Origin: CAG-877 sp963589235
GTDB lineage: Bacteria > Bacillota_I > Bacilli_A > RF39 > UBA660
NCBI GenBank assembly: GCA_963589235.1
Contig: CAVAJX010000038.1
Location: forward strand, 1 to 51,108
DNA: 51,108 bases
Reading direction: 5' to 3'
Positions 34,364 through 41,760 of this stretch are shown one piece after another (positions within the stretch are counted from its first letter, which is position 1; every line of letters starts with the position of its first letter). A model generated the notes under the pieces. That model saw only the letters and a program-made list of their open reading frames with translations, did not search any database and was not told the DNA's origin. The position numbers and the translations under genes were made by a program.

Positions 34364-35648
34364 ATTTACAAGTGCATTGATGATGGCGTTATCTGGAATA
34401 TATGTCATTAAGAAAATTAGTAATAAGGAAATTAAAATATTAAATGTAAAAACAATGGTTGGAATATTATTGTTATGTATATCATCAATAACAATTTCAA
34501 AAAGTGAATATGCAATGGTGGGAATTATAGCTATTTTTGCATTACAAATTATTGTATATAAAGAAATTTTTGATATAAAATTAGAAGAATCACTAATATG
34601 TTGCGGAATTTTAATGCTATTAGTGTTTATTGGAGACATAATAAGTGTAGTTATTCTTCAAAGATTTGTGGAGATAGAGGAAATGAGGACAGCTGGACCA
34701 ATATATTTACTTGCAAATTTTATGGTATCAGCCTTCATTGCAATAATAGTTAAAATTAAATTCTTACTTCGTCCGTTACAAAATTTCTACAATATCATAT
34801 CAAAGAAACGTTCAGTTTCTAATATGGCATTTATAATTTTGTTAATTATTGGTCTAAGTTCTATTGCTCAAAACATAACAAGAGCCAGTAATCAAAGTAC
34901 CAGTTACTTTGTAAATATTGCCATCATGTTAATATTTTTTGTCCTAGCCGCATTGTTTATCAAAAGTAAAAATAGTTATAATAGATTAAACTCCGAATAT
35001 GAAAGTATGTTTAGTTATGTTCAAAACTTTGAAGACTGGATAGAAAAAGAACAATTAAATCGTCATGAATATAAAAATCAATTAGCTGTTCTACGTTGCC
35101 TAACTAGTGAGAAAAAAGTAAAAGATAAGATAGATGAGATTTTAGAAGACAGTATCAATGTTGAAGGAGAAGTAGTTCACCAACTTAAAACGCTGCCAAA
35201 GGGTGGTATCAAAGGTCTTATGTATTATAAATCAGCTATTGCTCAAAAGAATAAAATTGATTTAACTGTAAATATTAGTTTAGAAGTACATTCAATATTA
35301 TCTAAATTGTCAGAAAAAGAAGCTAAAGTACTATGCCATTTAATAGGAATCTATTTTGATAATGCTATTGAAGCGGCTAAAGAAACTAGAAAGAAAAAAG
35401 TTTTAATAGAAATATATGAAATCAAAGACCATGTTACCTTTGTATTTTCTAATACATTTAAAAAGGCAAAAAACTTTGATGATAGAAATAAGAAAGGTGT
35501 TTCAACTAAAGGAGAAGGCCATGGTAATGGATTATATTACGCTTCAAAATTAATTGCTCAAAACCCTTGGCTAAGTCAAAAACAAGAAGTTATAGATAAA
35601 TATTATATTCAACAAATTATTGTAACACGAAAAAACGACCGTAAATAA
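34344..35648 (+). CDS. agrC: AgrC-like sensor histidine kinase
   Basis: This 434-residue membrane kinase is of the peptide-sensing HPK10 class. About six to seven TM helices fill residues 1-210. The dimerisation/phospho-acceptor segment R-H241-E-Y-K-N-Q comes next, followed by an ATPase domain with FDNAIEAA (N box) and GHGNGLYYA (G box). It pairs with the overlapping AgrA-like gene. The convergent agrD and agrB genes supply the probable autoinducing peptide. It ends within a bidirectional terminator shared with agrD. Confidence 0.9.
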   Translation: MLEVLIKFTSALMMALSGIYVIKKISNKEIKILNVKTMVGILLLCISSITISKSEYAMVGIIAIFALQIIVYKEIFDIKLEESLICCGILMLLVFIGDIISVVILQRFVEIEEMRTAGPIYLLANFMVSAFIAIIVKIKFLLRPLQNFYNIISKKRSVSNMAFIILLIIGLSSIAQNITRASNQSTSYFVNIAIMLIFFVLAALFIKSKNSYNRLNSEYESMFSYVQNFEDWIEKEQLNRHEYKNQLAVLRCLTSEKKVKDKIDEILEDSINVEGEVVHQLKTLPKGGIKGLMYYKSAIAQKNKIDLTVNISLEVHSILSKLSEKEAKVLCHLIGIYFDNAIEAAKETRKKKVLIEIYEIKDHVTFVFSNTFKKAKNFDDRNKKGVSTKGEGHGNGLYYASKLIAQNPWLSQKQEVIDKYYIQQIIVTRKNDRK

Positions 35649-35665
35649 TCAGTCGTTTTCTTTTT
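35632..35665. terminator. Bidirectional terminator between agrC and agrD
   Basis: AAAACGAC (35632-35639) pairs with GTCGTTTT (35652-35659). A-runs and T-runs flank the stem on both sides. The agrC stop codon is in the loop. Confidence 0.85.
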
Positions 35666-35784
35666 TAATCACAAAGACTTTTCATAGCTTTTGGCTCATC
35701 AGCAATAGCCCAAATGCATCCTAAACTAGCAGTGCTAGCAGCCATCATAGCGATAGCAGTTAATAGATACGCGATTTTTTTCAA
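35665..35784 (-). CDS. agrD: AgrD-like cyclic peptide autoinducer precursor
   Basis: This 39-residue frame starts with TTG at 35784, 8 bases after a strong AAGGAGG. The N-terminal part is an amphipathic helix (KKIAYLLTAIAMMAAS). Cys23 opens a five-residue stretch CIWAI that would form the thiolactone ring. It is followed by the acidic/proline tail DEPKAMKSLCD, close to the clostridial E-P-K-x-P-K-S-L tail removed by AgrB. It lies 40 bases downstream of agrB on the same strand. The ring boundaries are inferred from other AgrD peptides. Confidence 0.9.
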   Translation of the reverse strand: MKKIAYLLTAIAMMAASTASLGCIWAIADEPKAMKSLCD

Positions 35785-35824
35785 AACAATTTCCTCCTTG
35801 GTTAAAATATATATGCTGAAAATA

Positions 35825-36433
35825 TTAAATATTTAAAGCCTGAACGTAGGTCTTATAATTATTATATGGTTGACCGAATGCCATATAAAGTAATGGATTT
35901 ATAATAATAGCTTCCACTATCAAAGCTGATAAAATTAATGGTGCTATAAAAGTATCTGAAAATATAAATAACAATATTGAATAAATAATACCTATGAAAA
36001 CGGTAGACCATTTTCTAATTTTTCTTTTTTTCATATTTGGTAATGGTCTTTTTATTGTATCTGCTGGTGCAAAAAAGAAATAACTAACAACACATATGAT
36101 ACAAATAATAAAAACAATATTTTTTGGAATAACAACGTTAATTAAAATATATGGAAGAATAACAAACTGAAATAACGATATAAATAAACACTGTATACTT
36201 TTTTCTGCATGAAAACCAAATCCTGTATAGCGAATGGTATTAAACAGTATCAAAGTAATAATAACCTCTTTTAAAATACCTAACAGTAATGCTGCAATAG
36301 CAATAATTACAAGTTTTGTAATAGTCAGATATATACCTTCAAGTCCATACCTCAATTTTTCTATATCATCATCAGTTAGTTCCTTATAGTTTCCAATAAA
36401 TCTAATAGAAGAATCTAAGAACTTTTTCTTCAT
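35825..36433 (-). CDS. agrB: AgrB-like accessory gene regulator, peptide-processing protease
   Basis: AgrB is the membrane Cys protease that cuts the AgrD tail and forms the thiolactone. The 202-residue protein has about six hydrophobic segments. The catalytic pair H75 and C82 (GFGFHAEKSIQC) has the spacing of staphylococcal AgrB (H77, C84). Downstream the ADTIKRPLPNMKKRKIRK positive stretch is typical. GAGGTG precedes the ATG. It begins the agrB-agrD unit. Confidence 0.93.
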   Translation of the reverse strand: MKKKFLDSSIRFIGNYKELTDDDIEKLRYGLEGIYLTITKLVIIAIAALLLGILKEVIITLILFNTIRYTGFGFHAEKSIQCLFISLFQFVILPYILINVVIPKNIVFIICIICVVSYFFFAPADTIKRPLPNMKKRKIRKWSTVFIGIIYSILLFIFSDTFIAPLILSALIVEAIIINPLLYMAFGQPYNNYKTYVQALNI

Positions 36434-36451
36434 TTTTCACCTCACGAATCC

Positions 36452-36457
36452 ATTATA
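36452..36457 (-). promoter_or_regulatory. -10 box of agrBD
   Basis: A perfect TATAAT on the minus strand. The sequence 17 bases upstream (TATTTA) is a poor -35, as expected for a promoter that needs an activator. Confidence 0.5.
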
Positions 36458-36515
36458 CAATTAAATATTTAAAATAAATATTTATTCTATATAAAGTATC
36501 TGCACAAATTAAAAA

Positions 36516-36532
36516 TGTCGATTTTTGTCGAA
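36516..36532 (+). promoter_or_regulatory. Tandem Spo0A-box-like sites between agrB and csp
   Basis: TGTCGAT (36516-36522) and TGTCGAA (36526-36532) repeat with a 10-base period. The second equals the core Spo0A box and the arrangement is that of tandem 0A boxes at abrB-type promoters. No spo0A gene is in this window. Confidence 0.45.
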
Positions 36533-36548
36533 ATAACAGTAAAACCCT

Positions 36549-36616
36549 ACAATTCGATGCCGCAAACATACAAGTTAAGGAAAATACACTTTCATGACCA
36601 AATTATTTGCTAGAAT
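36549..36616 (+). promoter_or_regulatory. csp promoter region with possible LytTR direct repeats
   Basis: TAGAAT (36611-36616) is a plausible -10 without a good -35. Upstream, ACAATTCGATG (36549) and ACAAGTTAAGG (36570) are 21 bases apart and agree at 7 of 11 positions. The second resembles the AgrA half-site ACAGTTAAG. It is tentative. Confidence 0.3.
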
Positions 36617-36661
36617 TTAATCACCAACAAGAATGGTAGAAATGAGAGGTGTAAAGGTGTG

Positions 36662-36880
36662 ATGATAGGTCGCGTAAAATGGTTCAATAATGAAAAAGGA
36701 TATGGATTTATTGAATTTAAGGAAGACGAAGATATATTTGTACATTATTCTGCAATAGAAGCAGAGGGATACAAAACTTTATCTGAGGACCAACTAGTAG
36801 AGTTTAAATTAGTAGAAACAAGTAAAGGTTTTCAAGCAATAAACGTTAAACTAGTAAAAGAAGCTACTACTACAAAGTAG
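36662..36880 (+). CDS. csp: Cold-shock protein (CspA family)
   Basis: This 72-residue single OB-fold RNA-binding protein has RNP1 KGYGFIEF and RNP2 DIFVHYSAI. Such proteins melt RNA structures in cold or stationary phase. ATG 36662 is chosen; the GTG at 36659 is in frame one codon upstream. It is divergent from agrBD across a 228-base region with possible regulator sites, and its terminator abuts mobile element copy C. Confidence 0.93.
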   Translation: MIGRVKWFNNEKGYGFIEFKEDEDIFVHYSAIEAEGYKTLSEDQLVEFKLVETSKGFQAINVKLVKEATTTK

Positions 36881-36892
36881 TAGTTTCTTATT
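36866..36892 (+). terminator. Rho-independent terminator of csp
   Basis: ACTACTAC (36866-36873) pairs perfectly with GTAGTAGT (36877-36884) around AAA. A short TTCTTATTT tail merges into element copy C. Confidence 0.7.
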
Positions 36893-37241
36893 TATAAGAA
36901 ATTTTTTAAGAATATTATAACTGTGCACTTGAATAATAAGTATATGTACACCATTATAGTAAGAGAAGATTATGTTGGCATATCATTGTATAAAGCTTAT
37001 AAGTTTAGACTATATCCTATTTGATTTATAAAAAAATGTAGGTGTATAAATGGAAGTGTAAAAACATTGTCAAAAGGTCAAAAGAATTATAAATAAAATA
37101 ATTAGTATACCAGCGACTGTAGCAAATTTAACTCATTATAGTGAATAGAGGTTACTCTATCTGGAAAGTGGAAAATTTGATTGACGTTGATTAAAAAAAT
37201 ATAAATAGAAATTTATAAATGAAATTTGTCTTTTGTACTTT
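36888..37241 (+). mobile_element. TnpB-derived IS200/IS605-type non-autonomous element, copy C (diverged)
   Basis: This older relative of copies A and B keeps the same order. The 12-codon frame at 36986-37024 has a TTG start and reads MYKAYKFRLYPI, almost the consensus TnpB N-terminus. CAGCGACTG, an AATAGAG-GTTA-CTCTATC hairpin and the right-end motif TTTGTCTTTTGTACTTT are conserved. The terminal hairpin is weaker. Its right end supplies the -35 region of the hpf promoter. Confidence 0.65.
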
Positions 37242-37255
37242 AGATGTGTTATAAT
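37226..37255 (+). promoter_or_regulatory. Promoter of hpf, spanning the element C right end
   Basis: TTGTCT (37226-37231) and TATAAT (37250-37255) are 18 bases apart, with TG before the -10. The -35 lies inside the mobile element. Confidence 0.55.
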
Positions 37256-37280
37256 TTAAATATAAGGAGGAAAGATATAT

Positions 37281-37817
37281 ATGGAAATTATTATACGTGG
37301 AGACAAACTAAAAATTACTGATTCTATGCATACATACATTGAAGAAAAGTTAGGAAAGTTAGAAAAATATCTAAAAAATAGCGATGAAATTCGTGCAAAT
37401 GTAATTGTAAAAGTAAAGAATCACGAACAACGAGTAGAAATTACTATTCCGTTAAAAACTTATATTATAAGAGCAGAGGAAACCAAAGATGATTTTTATG
37501 CTGCTGTTGATAAGGCTCTTGATACCTTAGAAAGACAAATTAGAAAGAATAAAACAAGGTTAATGTCAAAACAAGGAAAAACAAATCATGATTTTGACAT
37601 GAGTGTGATAGAAACAGATTCTGAAAAAGAAATAGAAGAGAAAAAAATAGTAAAAAGAAAGACTGTAGAAGTAAAACCAATGGATGAAGAAGAAGCAATT
37701 CTTCAAATGGAACTATTAGGACATCAATTCTATATGTATAAAGACAGTAACACTAATAAAACAGCCGTTGTATATCAAAGAAAAGATGGCAACTATGGCG
37801 TTATTGAATCTGAATAA
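37281..37817 (+). CDS. hpf: Long-form ribosome hibernation promoting factor
   Basis: HPF binds the decoding centre and dimerises 70S ribosomes into 100S in stationary phase. The N-terminal S30AE domain (residues 1-100, GDKLKITDSMHTYIEEKLGKLEKY) is followed by a linker and the C-terminal dimerisation domain (PMDEEEAILQMELLGHQFYMY and the YGVIE end). At 178 residues it is the long type. AGGAGGAAAG precedes the ATG. In Bacillus it lies directly before secA; here an intron and an SLH gene intervene. Confidence 0.95.
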   Translation: MEIIIRGDKLKITDSMHTYIEEKLGKLEKYLKNSDEIRANVIVKVKNHEQRVEITIPLKTYIIRAEETKDDFYAAVDKALDTLERQIRKNKTRLMSKQGKTNHDFDMSVIETDSEKEIEEKKIVKRKTVEVKPMDEEEAILQMELLGHQFYMYKDSNTNKTAVVYQRKDGNYGVIESE

Positions 37818-37828
37818 TTTAATTAAAA

Positions 37829-37865
37829 AATAGTATTAGATTGACCTCTAATATTATTTTTTTTT
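37829..37865 (+). terminator. Rho-independent terminator of hpf
   Basis: ATAGTATTAGA (37830-37840) pairs with TCTAATATTAT (37847-37857) with one G-U pair, followed by a long T-run. The group II intron starts 10 bases after it. Confidence 0.85.
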
Positions 37866-38403
37866 ATATATAAGGGTGTGCCAGTTCGGTGCTTAATATA
37901 TAGTTAGGTGAAACTCCAAACCTGGTAATCTCTAGCAAAGAGCCAGTATCCAGTCTTGGAGCCAAAATCGTGAGATTAGGTTTAAGCGTAGACAAGAAAG
38001 TGTTTGAGCCGAAATGCAAAAGCGTGAAGTGATGGAGCCTCGTTATTAAAACATTAAATATGGAAGCTTATGTACTCCTTTTTACAGCAAGCAACATTTG
38101 TAATATCGTTAAAGCGAGATATTATGAATTCCATCAGGGTCTAAGAACTTGGCAAGTTCACAAGGTATATTTAAGCATACCTGGGAGAACTTATGGGTTC
38201 CTTAATTCTAAAAGGTTTAAAATCACCAATAGTAAAAGGTATATCAAAGCAAGGTTTTATAAACTAAGCGAGGTAAATGACTTATAAGTAGTCGGACTAG
38301 TTCATAGTAGCGATGAAGTATATGAAAGTATATGGAGTGAAGGGACTAGCATATAAATCGTTTCTCTGATAGAAACATTAATTACACATGGAGGTAATAG
38401 AAA

Positions 38404-39528
38404 GTGGAAAATGAAAGAGGAGATATAAGAAGTCAATCTATAAAGTATAAGAAACTTCAAATGTTGATGCATCATATCAACAATGAAACATTAATAAAAG
38501 AACATCAAAAGCAAATCAACAATAAAGCGAGTGGAATAGACAAAATGACTAAAGAGAAATACGAAACAAATTTAAACAACAACATAGATGAATTAATACA
38601 AAGAATGAAGTTATTTAAATACAGACCACAAGCGGTAAGAAGAACGTACATACCCAAGGCAAATGAGAAATTAAGACCATTAGGAATACCTGCATATGAA
38701 GATAAACTAGTACAAGGCGTCATGGCAAATATCCTAAACGAGATATACAAACCAAGATTTTTAAATTGTTCATATGGATTTAGACCAAATAGAAATTGTC
38801 ATCAAGCAATAGCAAGCATTAAGAAATCGATAACGACAAAACCAGTCAATTATATATTAGATGCAGATATAAAAGGCTTCTTTGATAATGTAGACCATAA
38901 ATGGATGATAAGATTTCTAGAAAATGATATAGAGGATAAGAACTTTATAAGATACATAGTAAGATTTTTAAAATCAGGTATTATGGAAAAAGGAATTATT
39001 AAAGAAAGCTTAAAAGGAACACCACAAGGTGGATTAATATCACCTATACTAGCTAATGTATATTTACATTATGTACTTGATTTATGGGTAGAAAAATGGG
39101 TAAAACCAAGAGCAAAAGGATATGTAGAAATAGTAAGATATGCCGATGATTTTTTAGTGATGTTTCAATATGAAAATGAAGCCAAATCATTTTATGAGGT
39201 TTTAAAGAAAAGGCAAATACATAGTAAAACATAAAACAAGTAAGAAGAAAATGAAAGCAAAAAGAAAAGAATTTAAAATGTGGATGCGGCAAAATATGCA
39301 TAAACCAATATATGAAACAATGGAAACTATTAAGTGAAAATTAATAGGACACTATAATTATTATGGAATAATAAATCCATATGTGATTATTATATGTATG
39401 TTAAATGGAATACATATAGAATATTAAATAGAAGACATCAAAAGAAAAGTATGTCTTATGAAATATTTAATAGAATATGGATTGGATTTTTAATGCCAAT
39501 ACCACATATTAGAGTAAACATAGGTTAA
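38404..39528 (+). pseudogene. ltrA: Group II intron reverse transcriptase/maturase, disrupted
   Basis: The first 276 codons encode RT blocks: SGIDKMTKEKYE, RRTYIPKANEKLRPLGIP, GFRPNRNCHQAI, DADIKGFFDNVDH, GTPQGGLISPILANVYLH and the catalytic Y246-A-D-D249. The frame then breaks at 39234. The next frame carries the maturase (X) domain (TSKKKMKAKRKEFK and KLIGHYNYYGI) but lacks the usual segment between the two, so an internal deletion is likely. A TGA lies before KLIGHY and a further frame change follows. Because TGA is a real stop in this genome, this is decay and not recoding. Confidence 0.85.
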
Positions 39529-39546
39529 ATCAAAGATTTATATGAA

Positions 39547-39579
39547 GAGTCGTAAGCCTTAATAGGGCACGTACGGTTC
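39547..39579 (+). ncRNA. Group II intron domain V
   Basis: GAGTCGT at the start pairs with ACGGTTC at the end through Watson-Crick and G-U pairs, with the family-typical ACGTACGGTTC 3' arm. Its structure seems intact although the maturase is dead. Confidence 0.8.
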
Positions 39580-39834
39580 TGTGAGGGACAGACAGACGAG
39601 CCTTTCACTTAAATTAAAAAAGAGAGGTAAGTTGAGTTTGTCTACTCGACAAATTGCGTTTAAGCTATTATTGAACAAAAAAAGAACTCGATAGAATTAA
39701 TACATATCAAAAAGATTAAAGCTAAAAACTCTAATTATTTATAAGGAATTTGCTTTTTACTATTGTAACTATTCAGACTATTTGCAAACAACATTATAAT
39801 TTTTTTAATTAAATAACAAAATTAGTGTAATCTA

Positions 39835-39843
39835 TGATACAAT
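39835..39843 (+). promoter_or_regulatory. Extended -10 promoter of the SLH protein gene
   Basis: TGA followed by TACAAT (39838-39843). No clear -35. The rest of 39613-39834 is AT-rich and shows nothing else I can support. Confidence 0.4.
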
Positions 39844-39868
39844 AAAAAAAAAGTAGAGGAGTGGAAGA

Positions 39869-41668
39869 ATGAAAGAAGAAAAAAAGTCTCGGGATAGTCT
39901 AAAAATAATAATTCTAATAGCTGTAACCATATTTGCAACATGCTTTATATATGAATATAACAAAATTTTGATATCTAAAAACAATAAGAATAATCAAGAT
40001 GTAAAAGAATCAAAAACAATTGCTGTAGAAAAAGTGGATATAAATGCAATAGGTGACAATACAATAGAAGAAGAAACAAACAATGACAATAAAATAATAA
40101 ATAAAAATACTATAACGCAATCACAATCTACAACTAGTTGTAAAAAAAATTCAGCTTGTTTAATAGCGGGTAATTTTTTAAGTGATGGAGTTGTAACAAC
40201 AGCGGAAGCAAATGCTATGAAAATTAACACAGCAAATTTACAATATCTTGTTAATACATATAATTCATCAGAAAGGACCATTATTGAACTTCCTTCAGGA
40301 ACATATTACTTTTCAAAAGGCGGAGAGGCAAAAAATGAAGATTATGTTATTAAACTTACAAATAATACAACAATAAAAGGATCAGGAACTTCGGAAAATG
40401 AAGCAACAATCTTAAAACCATATGCACCAGATAACACAATTGAAAAAGGATTAGATATGTTTTATTATAATCATTTAACAGATACAAAAGGTGCAGAAGC
40501 AAAATACCTTGAAAATGTAAGTTTTTCAAATTTTGTTATAGATGGTAATGATGTTAGAGCAAAAAAATACACAAGTGCCGGAAAAGGATTTATGATAAAT
40601 TTATGCAAAAATTGTACATGGGATAACATGGTTGTAAAAAATACAGATGGAACTGGATTTGGAATGGATAACCTTATTGATAGTAAGATAACAAATAGTA
40701 CAGCTATAAATTGTGGAAAATTAGCAACAACAACTTCATATGGAGCATCTGGATTTGGTATAGGTACAGGTTACTCCAATGAAGAATCCGTACTTATTGA
40801 AAACTGTACAGCAATTGGAAATAAAAAATATGGATTCTTCTTTGAACATCAAGGCTATTTTGAAAATGGTGAAAGTGATGATAACAGAACATACAAAGCG
40901 ACAAAAGCGGTAGGATTTACTGTAAAAAATTCAACTGCAACAGGAAATCTATATAACTTTGGTGCTAATAGAGGAAATGATGTCAGCTACATAAACTGTT
41001 CAAGTACAAAAGATAATACAACGATAGATGGTACTCCTGTAGGATATACGCAATCTGATATATATTTCACTGATCAATCTCGTAGAACAAAAATAGAAAA
41101 CTTTCAAACAGATAATATGTTTACTGATGTTAGTAAATCATCACCATATTATGATGCTATTAAATGGGCATATCTTAATAGTATGATATATGGAGTAGGC
41201 AACTATACTTTCGGTTTGAATGTAAATGCAACTAGAGCAGATGTTGTAACAATTCTATGGAGATATTCAGGTAGAAAAGGAGATGTTGTTTTTGGATTAC
41301 ATGAAGATGCAAAAGTAAAAACTGATTTCAAAGATGTATCAAGCAATGCCCTTTATGCAGGTGCTGTAAGCTGGGCTGCAGAAAATAAAATAACAAATGG
41401 TACTTCATCAACAACATTCTCACCAAATAAAAATGTTACAAGAGAACAATTTGTAACAATGTTATGGCGTTACGCTGGAAGTCCAAATGTAAAAGGAAGT
41501 TTACCATTTAAAGATGTAAAAAAATCATCACCATATTATAAGGCAATAAAATGGGCATATAAAAAGAATATAACAAATGGAACCAGTAACACTACCTTTT
41601 CTCCAAAAGCAAATTGTACAAGGGAACAAGTTATTACTATGATATACAGATATAATAATACACTATAG
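39869..41668 (+). CDS. Surface protein with right-handed beta-helix and three SLH domains
   Basis: This is a 599-residue secreted protein. An N-terminal signal or anchor helix covers residues 11-28, followed by an N/T-rich linker to about 85. A parallel beta-helix region follows (about 95-410), with repeated V-x-N-S/C-T-A rungs (VLIENCTAIGN, FTVKNSTATGN, YINCSSTKDN). Three S-layer homology domains lie at about 417-470, 484-536 and 545-597, each with F-x-D-V and TRxxxxT-x-L/I-x-R-Y. SLH domains bind pyruvylated wall polysaccharide. Pectate-lyase-like enzymes share the helix; substrate unknown. It sits between hpf and secA, normally adjacent. Confidence 0.88.
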   Translation: MKEEKKSRDSLKIIILIAVTIFATCFIYEYNKILISKNNKNNQDVKESKTIAVEKVDINAIGDNTIEEETNNDNKIINKNTITQSQSTTSCKKNSACLIAGNFLSDGVVTTAEANAMKINTANLQYLVNTYNSSERTIIELPSGTYYFSKGGEAKNEDYVIKLTNNTTIKGSGTSENEATILKPYAPDNTIEKGLDMFYYNHLTDTKGAEAKYLENVSFSNFVIDGNDVRAKKYTSAGKGFMINLCKNCTWDNMVVKNTDGTGFGMDNLIDSKITNSTAINCGKLATTTSYGASGFGIGTGYSNEESVLIENCTAIGNKKYGFFFEHQGYFENGESDDNRTYKATKAVGFTVKNSTATGNLYNFGANRGNDVSYINCSSTKDNTTIDGTPVGYTQSDIYFTDQSRRTKIENFQTDNMFTDVSKSSPYYDAIKWAYLNSMIYGVGNYTFGLNVNATRADVVTILWRYSGRKGDVVFGLHEDAKVKTDFKDVSSNALYAGAVSWAAENKITNGTSSTTFSPNKNVTREQFVTMLWRYAGSPNVKGSLPFKDVKKSSPYYKAIKWAYKKNITNGTSNTTFSPKANCTREQVITMIYRYNNTL

Positions 41669-41685
41669 TAAAAAAAGTCCTAAAA

Positions 41686-41731
41686 AAGAAAGAAAATTAG
41701 TATATTACTTTTCTTCTTTCTTTTTTTTTGG
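41686..41731 (+). terminator. Rho-independent terminator of the SLH gene
   Basis: AAAGAAAGAAAA pairs with TTTTCTTCTTTCTTT around an AT-rich loop, followed by T. The stem is imperfect and of low GC. Confidence 0.6.
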
Positions 41732-41760
41732 TAAAATAATACGTTGAAGGAGTTGATAGA

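Larger units (their letters stand above)
37876..39612 (+). mobile_element. Group II intron with decayed ORF
   Basis: The 5' end GTGTGCC at 37876 is the group II consensus. The next 500 bases have the typical domain I-III layout (GGTGAAACTCC and later AAGCGTGAAG segments) and contain no gene. A reverse-transcriptase ORF follows in domain IV, then domain V at 39547-39579 and a domain VI-like hairpin (GTGA/TCAC). The insertion point just after a terminator hairpin is what group IIC introns use. The 3' end is approximate. Confidence 0.85.

Noticed and set aside
38060..38287. A 75-codon open frame before the reverse transcriptase
   Set aside because: It lies in the structured domain I-III part of the group II intron and has no ribosome binding site.
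38404..39528. TGA as Trp recoding in the maturase
   Set aside because: TGA is a genuine stop in rplI and in the DUF1934/argS overlap, and the maturase has other lesions.
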